A program made the translations under genes and the position numbers. From Terriglobia bacterium (lineage in GTDB: Bacteria; Acidobacteriota; Terriglobia; Terriglobales; Acidobacteriaceae), in contig JAIQGL010000017.1 of the NCBI GenBank assembly GCA_020072585.1, forward strand, positions 62,001-126,000: a stretch of 64,000 bases of DNA, given 5' to 3'. Every line of letters starts with the position of its first letter. Positions within the stretch are counted from its first letter, which is position 1. Below the pieces are notes generated by a model, which saw only the letters and a list, made by a program, of their open reading frames with translations, was not told where the DNA came from and searched no databases. Shown here piece by piece: positions 9,783 to 17,020 of the stretch.

Positions 9783-9810
9783 AAGGCTGGCGGAGGAAAC
9801 CGCCAGCCTT
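9783..9810 (-). terminator. Intrinsic terminator of the minus-strand HTH/small-protein operon
   Basis: Perfect 11-bp stem (AAGGCTGGCGG / CCGCCAGCCTT) around a 6-base loop. Read on the minus strand it is followed by TTTTAAAAAGC, a short U-tract. It lies 12 bases beyond the stop of the small protein gene. Confidence 0.75.
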
Positions 9811-9821
9811 GCCAATTGCAA

Positions 9822-10172
9822 TCAGGAGCGGTGGCGCTTGCGATTTGATTTTTCTGGCGCGACACAGAGATGGCCAAAGCGCTCGGCTTCCCGCTCTTCG
9901 CGTCCGGCGAGGAGGCGGAGAAGGTCACGGTTGGCGAGCGCGCGCAAGGCTTCTGTGCGGTTGCGATAGTTGAGCAGGAAGCCGGAGACGAAGGCGCGCG
10001 GAGCATGCTGGCGGTCTTTGGTTTCAAGGCGGTCGAGCGCAGCTAGGGCAACGCCGTATCCGCGGTTGAGGTGGCGGAGCGTTTCAAAGATTTCGGCTTT
10101 AAGCTGGTGGTCAGGGCGGTGGTGCGTGGATTGCGCCGGTGGATTGGAGCGTGTAGCTTTATGAACAGCCAT
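9822..10172 (-). CDS. Small basic protein of unknown function, paired with HTH gene
   Basis: 116 residues with a basic, disordered first 25 residues (MAVHKATRSNPPAQ), a helical core (LKAEIFETLRHLNRGYGVAL, then ALRALANRDLLRLLAGREE) and an RKRHRS tail. No known domain is recognised. The start is fixed by a strong AGGAGG ribosome-binding site 5 bases before the ATG. It is the second gene of an operon behind an HTH protein, and the operon ends in a clear terminator. The same arrangement, with the same start region and intergenic DNA but a different second protein, recurs at 62230-62863. Confidence 0.65.
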   Translation of the reverse strand: MAVHKATRSNPPAQSTHHRPDHQLKAEIFETLRHLNRGYGVALAALDRLETKDRQHAPRAFVSGFLLNYRNRTEALRALANRDLLRLLAGREEREAERFGHLCVAPEKSNRKRHRS

Positions 10173-10195
10173 CGTTGCCTCCTATGTGGGCAGTG

Positions 10196-10218
10196 TTGGT
10201 TAGGGCGCGTTCGGTGTT
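10196..10218. repeat. 23-base intergenic block shared with the second HTH locus
   Basis: A 23-base stretch containing GGTTAGGGCGCGTTCGG is identical to 62497-62519. At both sites it sits just upstream of the RBS of the second gene, between the HTH gene and the small-protein gene. Confidence 0.8.
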
Positions 10219-10250
10219 ACTAGCACCGGGCGCTGCCCGTTACGGTTTGT

Positions 10251-10535
10251 TTATTTCTTTTTGGATTTGCGAGGTCCGTGTGGCACAGCCGCCCTCGGCT
10301 GTGCGTCTTTTTTCTTATCCCTCAGTTTTTGATAACGGGTTTTCCTGCCGTTGGCGATCTTGGGCAGGAGTTTGCGGACGTGTTCGATGTCCTGCTCGGT
10401 CCACACACGAAATTTTCCGCCACCCAAGCTCTGTACCGGCGGTACAGAAATCTTTCCTGCTGTTATGTAGCGCTGGATCGATCGCACATCCAGCCCCAGT
10501 TTTTGGGCAGCTTCGCGTGTAGTGTATTGTTTCAT
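10251..10535 (-). CDS. Excisionase/MerR-type HTH DNA-binding protein (paralog A)
   Basis: 94-residue protein with an N-terminal winged-helix/excisionase-type HTH: MKQYTTREAAQKLGLDVRSI is helix-turn-helix, RYITAGKI is the recognition/wing segment, and FRVWTEQDIEHVRKLLPKI follows, as in HTH_17 and MerR-like domains. The tail is very basic (GPRKSKKK). The ATG at 10535 has AAGGA upstream; an earlier start would run into the promoter. It is a clear paralog of the protein at 62591-62863: both share the block EHVR.LLPKIANGRKTRY and a KKK end, and the DNA of the 3' part is nearly identical. Probably a local transcription regulator, possibly of its own operon. Confidence 0.8.
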   Translation of the reverse strand: MKQYTTREAAQKLGLDVRSIQRYITAGKISVPPVQSLGGGKFRVWTEQDIEHVRKLLPKIANGRKTRYQKLRDKKKDAQPRAAVPHGPRKSKKK

Positions 10536-10545
10536 TCTGTCCTTA

Positions 10546-10574
10546 CCATAAGACAGATTGATTGCATTTGTCAA
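10546..10574 (-). promoter_or_regulatory. Sigma-70-type promoter of HTH paralog A
   Basis: On the minus strand, TTGACA (10569-10574), a 17-base spacer and TTATGG (10546-10551), ending about 10 bases before the start codon. The segment from -35 to -10 resembles the promoter of the second HTH locus (CAATC-ATCTGT in the spacer of both), so the spacer may also be an operator. Confidence 0.6.
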
Positions 10575-10591
10575 TTAGAAATTAGAATTGT

Positions 10592-11449
10592 TTATGCGTG
10601 CTCCGCTACGTAGAGATCCATTAGAATCTTTCGCATGTCATCCACAATTTCGCCCATCCGGTGCGAGTATGTCTTTCGGAATTCATCGTAATTGTGAATA
10701 GCCAAGTCGCCAGCCTCTTTGATCGCCTCAGCCTTCGCCGGTCGGTTCTCTTTTAGTAGCCCAACAGATGCAGCGGCAACAATCATTCTGCTGATAGCCG
10801 AATCTTGCCGACCAACGGATTTCCTCGATTGGCGTTGTGGGCCAACCCTCTCAATCAGGGCAGCTTCGAGGAAAGCTCGGCAGAGAACCGCGCAGGCGAT
10901 ATTCATGCCGAATAAAAAACATCGGTGCACCTCCTCGAAATAACGCGCAACTTTCGGGTTCGTCTGGTATCTCCTCAGATTGTCATAGTCGCCAATTCGA
11001 GTCATGGTGCTGTCCAGCAGCTTTACAAACTGACCAGCGAGCGCGGCATCAATAGCATCGGAGTCGAACGCCAATTGAGTTGCCGCGTTGGGTCGCTTCA
11101 TTGATTTCGCTGTTCTCCCAAGCTCATCGGTGAGGCGCTGGAGATCATCGCGGTGAAATGTCTTCAGCCACTCGAAAATATCAGTGACAGTCGAGTCTGG
11201 AGACAAATTCTCGATACTGATTTTCTTGGCGACGTCACGAGCCCCCCTGGTGACTTTCACCTTAGTAACAAGCCTACGCAATTCTCGGTCAGCGACAGTT
11301 TCCCCGGTATGTCGAGGGGACTCGCACCAAGCCTCAAATGCCTCTCTGCCAAAAACAAGGAAGCCGTGAAAATCGTCCCAATCCTTGTTGTTGAAGTATT
11401 CCAGCACTTGGCTGAGAATCCGAGCGCGTGTTGAGTGGTAGTCAGGCAT
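10592..11449 (-). CDS. DUF4145/HEPN-like helical protein
   Basis: 285-residue cytoplasmic protein. The C-terminal ~130 residues look like a DUF4145-type helical domain: FGMNIACAVLCRAFLEAAL is the R...LE helix, and later AIKEAGDLAIHNYDEF is the 'GN.A.H' helix. Such domains accompany restriction and other defence proteins and resemble HEPN folds, but the HEPN RxxxxH nuclease motif is not obvious here. The N-terminal half is helical without recognised features. A GGAGG lies upstream; GTG at 11452 or ATG at 11449 could be the start. Base composition is more AT-rich than the neighbours. It stands alone in an accessory stretch, suggesting horizontal acquisition. Function unknown. Confidence 0.65.
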   Translation of the reverse strand: MPDYHSTRARILSQVLEYFNNKDWDDFHGFLVFGREAFEAWCESPRHTGETVADRELRRLVTKVKVTRGARDVAKKISIENLSPDSTVTDIFEWLKTFHRDDLQRLTDELGRTAKSMKRPNAATQLAFDSDAIDAALAGQFVKLLDSTMTRIGDYDNLRRYQTNPKVARYFEEVHRCFLFGMNIACAVLCRAFLEAALIERVGPQRQSRKSVGRQDSAISRMIVAAASVGLLKENRPAKAEAIKEAGDLAIHNYDEFRKTYSHRMGEIVDDMRKILMDLYVAEHA

Positions 11450-11659
11450 CACAGCAGCCTCCTCTTTGTGCTGATTCTAACGGAATTGCGGTGTCCAGGA
11501 ATCGGTAGCCCCGAAGGAGAAATTCCAGCCTCAACCAGTAAGCTGGATGAATGGATTCGGTGTTGATGTAACATTCCGTGGCGTCCCATGAGAGGCGTAG
11601 CTTGATAATTGATAGGTTCTCGGCCTGGGACGCTGAAGCACATTTAGTCAGGAGCGAAA

Positions 11660-12052
11660 GTGTTTGAGAGATTCAAACTGCGGAGGATGGAAAAAGGTGC
11701 GTCACGGTGGGGCAGATGGTGTGCCCACGCAATGACCATTAGTTTTTTGGCTGCGAAGCGTAAGTACAAAGGCGTCGCACCAACCTACGCTTGGCTTGCA
11801 AGAAAGGCCCTACTGACCCGGAACCACTGGAAGCAAATTACCGAGACGGACTTTGTGTTTGAAAAGAGCGGCGAAGAAGTCACAATCTCGGACGACATGA
11901 ATCTTCTTAAAGTAATCCACATAGTGATCGACACTGAGTTTGGGCACGACTTGGCATCCTGGGACATTCCTCTTTGGCAGCGTCATATGTACTTGCACCT
12001 GGCACATGAAGAGGCCGACAAGGCAGTGACTAGCGATAAGGCCAACAGCTAG
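11660..12052 (+). CDS. Hypothetical protein in accessory stretch
   Basis: 130 residues, GTG start with an AGGAG ribosome-binding site 5-6 bases ahead. No signal peptide. The N-terminus is basic (MFERFKLRRMEKGASRWGRW); the middle has mixed helix/strand character (ETDFVFEKSGEEVTISDDMN) and a HLAHEEADKA helix near the end. Lower GC than the core genes. I do not recognise a family. The 210 bases before it hold no other supported gene. Confidence 0.6.
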   Translation: MFERFKLRRMEKGASRWGRWCAHAMTISFLAAKRKYKGVAPTYAWLARKALLTRNHWKQITETDFVFEKSGEEVTISDDMNLLKVIHIVIDTEFGHDLASWDIPLWQRHMYLHLAHEEADKAVTSDKANS

Positions 12053-12153
12053 AAATGTATTGCTCGGCGGCTGTGCTCCACGATTCCAGAGGAGGGAGCA
12101 TTGGCCTTTTTCGGATTGACCAATGGGCGAAGAAAAGGTAGAATATGCGGCAT

Positions 12154-12181
12154 CTAGCAGCTAGCAACTGGCAACTAGCCA
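12154..12181. repeat. Four tandem copies of a 7-base repeat
   Basis: CTAGCAG, CTAGCAA, CTGGCAA and CTAGCCA follow each other without gaps, in the non-coding stretch between 12053 and 12416. Confidence 0.7.
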
Positions 12182-12221
12182 AACCATAAAAACCAAGGGC
12201 TAAAGACAGGGCGGTGAACCG

Positions 12222-12329
12222 ATGAAGGTGAGCGGATTTGACGTGATTTGGGGTCGGTTCGACGCGATTGGGACCTGGTTTGAGGGCGAATCGCCGGGAT
12301 CGAATGAGGTAAGCCCTTTGGAATCCTAG
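12222..12329 (+). CDS. Possible 35-residue small ORF
   Basis: ATG frame of 35 codons (MKVSGFDVIWGRFDAIGTWF...) preceded by GGGCGGTGA as a weak RBS and ending just before the next gene. No homolog is recognised and the composition does not prove coding. Listed because it is the only candidate in the 12053-12416 gap, which otherwise shows only repeats. Confidence 0.25.
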   Translation: MKVSGFDVIWGRFDAIGTWFEGESPGSNEVSPLES

Positions 12330-12363
12330 TTGGGGCCATGGGGGGGTGGGGCAGGAGCTAAAA

Positions 12364-12396
12364 AAGATTGCCAAAATCGCCACAATTGGCAATCGC
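12364..12396. repeat. Second ATTGCCAAA-type repeat cluster
   Basis: ATTGCCAAAATCGCC is followed closely by ATTGGCAATCGCC, an inverted and imperfect copy of the same unit. It matches the cluster after lptFG and lies just before the C...CxxH protein gene. Confidence 0.4.
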
Positions 12397-12416
12397 CGGA
12401 ATTGGAAAACGTGAGC

Positions 12417-13217
12417 ATGAGAGACAGATACAGTTCGGACCATCGAGAGGAGCAGCCCAAGATGCCGGAGGCGCGGTATGCCTATTACCGGCGCTGCCAG
12501 ATATTCCGCAGGGGTGGCAAGCAGTGCAAAGCCCCGGCGGAGAAAGGCTCACAGATTTGCCATGCGCATGCCGGGCAGCTGGCGATGGCCGTGCGGCGGG
12601 AACGGGAGCGGCAGGCAGTGCTGGCGGAGGCGGTAGCGGAGATGCGCCGCCAAGGCAGGCCGGAATGCGAGATGGCAAACCTGTTCACGGATTTCAAGGG
12701 CATTCAGGTGACGCTGGCGGTAATGGCCCAGGCGCTGATTGATGGCAGGATCGATTGTAAGACAGCAGGAAGACTGGTGGTGCATCTGCAGACGATGTCA
12801 AAGCTGCTGTGGATGGTTTACCGCAAAAACAAATCCACCACGGAGGCACGGAGACACAGAGGAAAAACCGGGTCGCCGCAGATTTGCGCAGAAGAACGCA
12901 GATTGAGCACTGCGCACACGGTACCAGCGCTAAAGCGCCATGTTCTAAAGGATGTTTTCGCGGCCATAAATGGCCGCTCTTCCACCGAGACCCTAACCCG
13001 GCCTGATGGGCCGCTCTTCCAGCATGAAAGCAACAGCAGACTGAGCAGTAAAAGGGAGCAGGCGGGATTGCGGGTGGCGCAAACGGCGTTACCATTCGCT
13101 ATCGCGCGCGATACTCATGCAGAAGATTTGCGAGTTGTGTTCGACGCAAAGGTGCGAACATTCCCAGAGAGCCGCGCAGGTTGCAGGGACGGGCCAGGGC
13201 AGACGCTGGCGGCATGA
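12417..13217 (+). CDS. C...C...CxxH zinc-knuckle-like protein, acidobacterial dispersed family
   Basis: Up to 266 residues. Near the N-terminus lies RCQIFRRGGKQCKAPAEKG followed by SQICHAHA: a C-x8-C-x10-C-x2-H arrangement that could bind zinc. A basic/helical region follows, then IQVTLAVMAQALIDGRIDCK with TAGRLVVHLQTM. From memory, similar 'C.A....G..C..H ... I..AL......R.....A..LL..LQ' proteins are scattered in Acidobacteria genomes with no assigned function. ATG 12462 behind GAGGAG is an equally good start. From about residue 140 the protein reads through an interspersed DNA repeat (12835-12862, 'CACGGAGGCACGGAGACAC' type) and becomes low-quality sequence, so the original gene may have ended earlier and been extended by an insertion. 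Confidence 0.55.
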   Translation: MRDRYSSDHREEQPKMPEARYAYYRRCQIFRRGGKQCKAPAEKGSQICHAHAGQLAMAVRRERERQAVLAEAVAEMRRQGRPECEMANLFTDFKGIQVTLAVMAQALIDGRIDCKTAGRLVVHLQTMSKLLWMVYRKNKSTTEARRHRGKTGSPQICAEERRLSTAHTVPALKRHVLKDVFAAINGRSSTETLTRPDGPLFQHESNSRLSSKREQAGLRVAQTALPFAIARDTHAEDLRVVFDAKVRTFPESRAGCRDGPGQTLAA

Positions 13218-13377
13218 AGTAAAAATCCAAAGAACGCTTTCAGAAGCGGCATGGCTTGTACCGCCAGAAAAAGACGGTCGCCAAGAAGACAATCTTTGGA
13301 CAACCTGAACAAGATGGGTGCGATTGAGGAGGCGATTATCCGCTTCTTTCCACCTGTTAAAATCATCTATTACGTTC

Positions 13378-15129
13378 ATGGGCAAAAACCTCAAACCGCT
13401 CTGGCCCTATCTCAACAAGTACCGCGTCACCCTGTTCTGGGGCGCGATTACGGTGCTGTTCAATAACGGCCTGTGGGTGCTTTCGCCGCAGGTAGTCCGC
13501 CGCGCCGTGGATGACCTGAACCGCCACGGCATCACGCAGCAAAAGATCCTGCTTTATTCCCTGCTTCTAGTGGGCCTGGCCCTGGGCAAGGGTGTTTTTC
13601 AATTTCTTACCCGCTGGCTGGTGATCGGCGTCTCGCGCGAAATTGAATACGATCTGCGCAATGACATTTTCCGCCACCTGGAATCGCTCTCTTACTCGCA
13701 TTACCAGAAGAACCGCACCGGCGACATCATGGCCCGCGCCACCAATGACCTGAACGCCGTGCGCATGCTGCTTGGGCCGGCCATCATGTATACGGCAAAC
13801 ACGCTGGTGTTTACGGCCGTCGCGCTGGTCTTTATGTGGCGCATCAGCCCCAAACTCACGCTGTATGCGTTCGCGCCTCTGCCCATCGCCAGCATCATCG
13901 TGCAATACATCGGGCGCAAGATCCATGAGCGCTTTGAAAAAATCCAGGCGCAGTTTTCAGACATTTCCGCCCGCGCCCAGGAGAACTTTTCCGGCGCCCG
14001 TGTCGTTCGGGCTTACGCGCAGGAAGAAGCCGAGATTTCTCTGTTTGAGAAGACCAATCAGGAATACGTGAATCGAAGCCTGCCTCTGGCCCGCCTGACG
14101 GGAATGCTCTGGCCCACGCTGGAAATGCTGCTGGGATTTGCCCTGGTGCTTGTGCTGTGGCTTGGTGGCCGTGAAGTGCTCATGGGCCGGATCAGCCTGG
14201 GTGACTTTGTGGCCTTCAACACGTACATCGTGATGCTCACCTGGCCGATCATCGCTCTGGGCTGGGTCATCAACATCTTCCAGCGCGGCACGGCCTCCAT
14301 GGGACGCATCGATGAAATCCTGGTGGCCCAACCGGAGATTACTGACGCCGGGGTGGCGCCCGACCTTAAGAGCGCAGTGACGGTGCGTGGCGATATTGAA
14401 TTTCGCCATCTTGATTTCAGCTATGACAGCGTGCCGGTGCTGAAAGACGTGAATCTCAAGATTCCCGCCGGGAGCAGTCTGGCGATTGTCGGCCCCACCG
14501 GCTCCGGCAAGACCACGCTGGTCAGCTCGCTCCCGCGCATCTATGACACAGCGCCGGGCTCCCTATTGCTGGACGGCCGTCCGATTCGCGAATATCCGCT
14601 GGAAGCTCTGCGCCAGAACATTGGCTTTGTTCCCCAGGAAACTTTTCTCTTCAGCGACACTGTTCGCGAGAATATTGCCTTCGGGGTTGAGGGCGCTACG
14701 GATGAGCAAGTCCATCGCGCCGCCGAAGCTGCCAATATCGCCGCCGACATCGAAGGCTTTCCTGAGGGCTACAGCACGCTCGTCGGGGAACGTGGCATCA
14801 CGCTCTCTGGCGGACAAAAGCAGCGCAGCGCCATTGCCCGGGCCATCATTCGCGATCCCCGCATCCTCATTTTGGATGACGCGCTCTCCAGCGTCGACAC
14901 CTACACGGAAGAAAAAATCCTGGACCATCTGCGCCAGGTCATGCATGGCCGCACCACTATTTTTATCTCTCACCGTGTCTCCACCGTCCGCAATGCTGAC
15001 CGCATCGCCGTGCTGCATGAAGGACGCGTAGTTGAGCTGGGCACACATGAAGAGCTTCTTTCGCGCAACGGCTACTACACTGACCTTTATAACAAGCAGC
15101 TGCTGGAAGAAGAACTGGCGCGGGTCTGA
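13378..15129 (+). CDS. ABC exporter, fused TM + ATPase half-transporter (MsbA/MdlB-like)
   Basis: 583-residue type IV ABC exporter. Six TM helices (about 1-310) are followed by an ATPase domain with Walker A GPTGSGKTTL near residue 372, Q-loop VPQETFLFSDTVREN, signature LSGGQKQR near 474, Walker B ILILDDALSSVD near 497 and H-loop FISHR. A half-transporter would act as a homodimer exporting a lipid, drug or secondary metabolite. ATG 13378 begins 'MGKNLKPLWPYLNKY', the usual cytoplasmic elbow helix. It is followed after 2 bases by a methyltransferase and then an overlapping FAD oxidoreductase, so the three form one operon and the exporter may move their product. Family certain; substrate unknown. 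Confidence 0.9.
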   Translation: MGKNLKPLWPYLNKYRVTLFWGAITVLFNNGLWVLSPQVVRRAVDDLNRHGITQQKILLYSLLLVGLALGKGVFQFLTRWLVIGVSREIEYDLRNDIFRHLESLSYSHYQKNRTGDIMARATNDLNAVRMLLGPAIMYTANTLVFTAVALVFMWRISPKLTLYAFAPLPIASIIVQYIGRKIHERFEKIQAQFSDISARAQENFSGARVVRAYAQEEAEISLFEKTNQEYVNRSLPLARLTGMLWPTLEMLLGFALVLVLWLGGREVLMGRISLGDFVAFNTYIVMLTWPIIALGWVINIFQRGTASMGRIDEILVAQPEITDAGVAPDLKSAVTVRGDIEFRHLDFSYDSVPVLKDVNLKIPAGSSLAIVGPTGSGKTTLVSSLPRIYDTAPGSLLLDGRPIREYPLEALRQNIGFVPQETFLFSDTVRENIAFGVEGATDEQVHRAAEAANIAADIEGFPEGYSTLVGERGITLSGGQKQRSAIARAIIRDPRILILDDALSSVDTYTEEKILDHLRQVMHGRTTIFISHRVSTVRNADRIAVLHEGRVVELGTHEELLSRNGYYTDLYNKQLLEEELARV

Positions 15130-15131
15130 CC

Positions 15132-15812
15132 ATGAAGCGCGTCGTGGTGGAAGAACTGTTAGATACCGATGCCGGCACGCCCCACGAAGTAAACTCTTCC
15201 CTGCAAGACCTGCGCATGTTCAACCGCTGGTTTGGCGGTATTCACACCATAAGCAGCCTATTGCGCCGGGTCGCACGGCAAAGTCAGTTGAAAGAACTTT
15301 CCTGGGTGGACGTCGCCGGCAGTGAAGGGTATGTAGCCACGCAGACGCAGCGCGGGCTGGCGCAATCTGGAATCTCTCTGCGAACAGTCATCCTGGATCG
15401 TGCTCCAACACATCTCGGCACAGTCCATCCTGGCGTTTGCGGCGATGCTCTGGCACTTCCCTTTCGTGACGATAGTTTTGATGCTGTAGGCTGCTCCCTT
15501 TTTCTGCATCATCTGGAGCCGGAGCAAATCGTCCGCTTCGCCGGTGAAGCTCTCCGGGTCGCTCGCCATGCGGTCCTGATCCATGACTTGCAGCGTCACC
15601 CTCTCCATTTGGCGCTGAGCTATCTTGGCTTTCCTCTCTACCGCAGCCGCATCACACGGCATGATGCGCCTGCCTCCGTGCGCAGGGCATACACTGTGAA
15701 AGAGATCGGCAATATGCTGGGGCAAGCCACCGCCGCGAGCAACATTGAAATCAGAACGTTCTATCTTTTCCGCATTGGGGTAATTGTTTGGAAGCGACCC
15801 AATATGACCTGA
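15132..15812 (+). CDS. Class I SAM-dependent methyltransferase
   Basis: 226 residues. The Rossmann-type methyltransferase core shows a degenerate SAM-binding motif I (LSWVDVAGSEGYVA, with V-D-V-A-G in place of the usual D-x-G-x-G), an acidic residue ending strand 2 (TVILDRAP), and DALALPFRDDSFDAV with SLFLHHL, typical of UbiE-like small-molecule methyltransferases. A large variable C-terminal half probably binds the acceptor. The start lies 2 bases after the ABC exporter stop. The 3' end overlaps the FAD oxidoreductase by 25 bases. In other bacteria this methyltransferase/oxidoreductase pair often neighbours a type III polyketide synthase; none is present here. Confidence 0.82.
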   Translation: MKRVVVEELLDTDAGTPHEVNSSLQDLRMFNRWFGGIHTISSLLRRVARQSQLKELSWVDVAGSEGYVATQTQRGLAQSGISLRTVILDRAPTHLGTVHPGVCGDALALPFRDDSFDAVGCSLFLHHLEPEQIVRFAGEALRVARHAVLIHDLQRHPLHLALSYLGFPLYRSRITRHDAPASVRRAYTVKEIGNMLGQATAASNIEIRTFYLFRIGVIVWKRPNMT

Positions 15813-16867
15813 TCGTAGTCGGCGCGGGACCCGCCGGCTCGGCTTGTGCTATGAGCGCCGCCCGCATGGGCGCTAAAGTGCTGCTGCTGGAAAAAGACCG
15901 TTTCCCCCGCCAGAAGGTCTGCGGCGAATTTGTCTCCTCTGAGTCTCTGGCGCTTCTGCACGGACTGCTGGATGACAATCGGTTTCATTCGTACCCACAG
16001 ATGTTTACGTCGCGAATATTTCTGGATAATACGACCGTTACGCTTCCTGTCTCCCCACCTGCACAAAGCATTCCGCGTTTCGAGCTTGACGCTGCCCTGT
16101 TTCAGGCGGCCCAACGTGCCGGCGTTACTGCAAAAGAGAATGTCACTGTATCTGATGTGCGACGGAGCGAAATATTCCGCGTTGTGACTGAAGAAAATAC
16201 CTTTGCCGCCAAAGCAGTAATCAACGCCACCGGACGCTGGTCAAAGCTGACACAATTTAACGTCGCCGGCAAAGAGAAGTGGCTGGGCATGAAAGCCCAT
16301 TTCGCAGAACCTGCGCCATCACAATCTGTGGATCTTTATTTCTTTCCCGGCGGCTATTGTGGGGTTACGCCGGTAGGCGCGGATTCGGTAAATGTTTGTG
16401 CCATGGTCCGGGCCGATGTTGCTCACACGTTGGAAGAAGTCTTCGCCAAAGAAGCACGACTCTGGCAGCGCAGTCGGCCCTGGGAGCCGCTATTCCCCAC
16501 AGTTACCACTTCGCCGTTGTATTTTCGCGAACCAGTTACGGAATCAGATGGCCTGTTACTCGCAGGTGATTCCGCAGGCTTTATCGATCCCTTCGCTGGT
16601 GACGGCATCTCGCTTGCGCTACAGAGCGGAACTCTGGCGGCAGAATCCATCTCTCTATTCCTCCGCGGCGCCTGTGCCCTGCAGCAAGCACAGCAGCAGT
16701 ATCAGGAAGCTTATCGCAAACGATTCTCTCCGGCATTTCGCAACGCTGCCCGTCTGCGTAGCGCACTAGGCGCGCCCAGATGGGTGCGCGGCGCAGCGCT
16801 AACGTTGGCCAGGATTCCTGCTGTGGGAAAGATGCTGGTGCGGGCGACGCGGGCTCACCCAATTTAG
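15788..16867 (+). CDS. FAD-dependent oxidoreductase, geranylgeranyl-reductase family
   Basis: 359 residues. N-terminal dinucleotide-binding motif DLIVVGAGPAGSACAMSAAR with E-K at the end of strand 2 (LLLEKDRFPRQKVCGEF), the CGE signature of GGR-like/halogenase-like flavoproteins, and the second FAD motif GLLLAGDSAGFIDPFAGDGI near residue 260. Members reduce isoprenoid double bonds or hydroxylate aromatic polyketides. The start is a TTG that overlaps the methyltransferase; no better start is visible because the Rossmann strand begins at residue 6. It closes the exporter-methyltransferase-oxidoreductase operon. Substrate unknown. Confidence 0.85.
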   Translation: MEATQYDLIVVGAGPAGSACAMSAARMGAKVLLLEKDRFPRQKVCGEFVSSESLALLHGLLDDNRFHSYPQMFTSRIFLDNTTVTLPVSPPAQSIPRFELDAALFQAAQRAGVTAKENVTVSDVRRSEIFRVVTEENTFAAKAVINATGRWSKLTQFNVAGKEKWLGMKAHFAEPAPSQSVDLYFFPGGYCGVTPVGADSVNVCAMVRADVAHTLEEVFAKEARLWQRSRPWEPLFPTVTTSPLYFREPVTESDGLLLAGDSAGFIDPFAGDGISLALQSGTLAAESISLFLRGACALQQAQQQYQEAYRKRFSPAFRNAARLRSALGAPRWVRGAALTLARIPAVGKMLVRATRAHPI

Positions 16868-17020
16868 GTGCTGCTTTTTGACTACCACGATCCATCGTTG
16901 CCAGTTTTGCCCCTGCGGCGTATGGCGAGCCCGAGAAGGTAAGCATCACTCACTTGTTGATGTCCTAAGATTTGTTTCTTTAATTGGTTCTGTAGCAGTA
17001 GAGTTGTCCCGTAAAAATTC

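Noticed and set aside
11449-11643. 64-codon minus-strand frame before the DUF4145-like gene
   Set aside because: No ribosome-binding site, no recognisable pattern, and it overlaps the promoter region expected for its neighbours.
12030-12443. Minus-strand frame across the repeat-rich gap
   Set aside because: It runs antisense through the heptamer and ATTGCC repeats, has no ribosome-binding site and no protein-like pattern.
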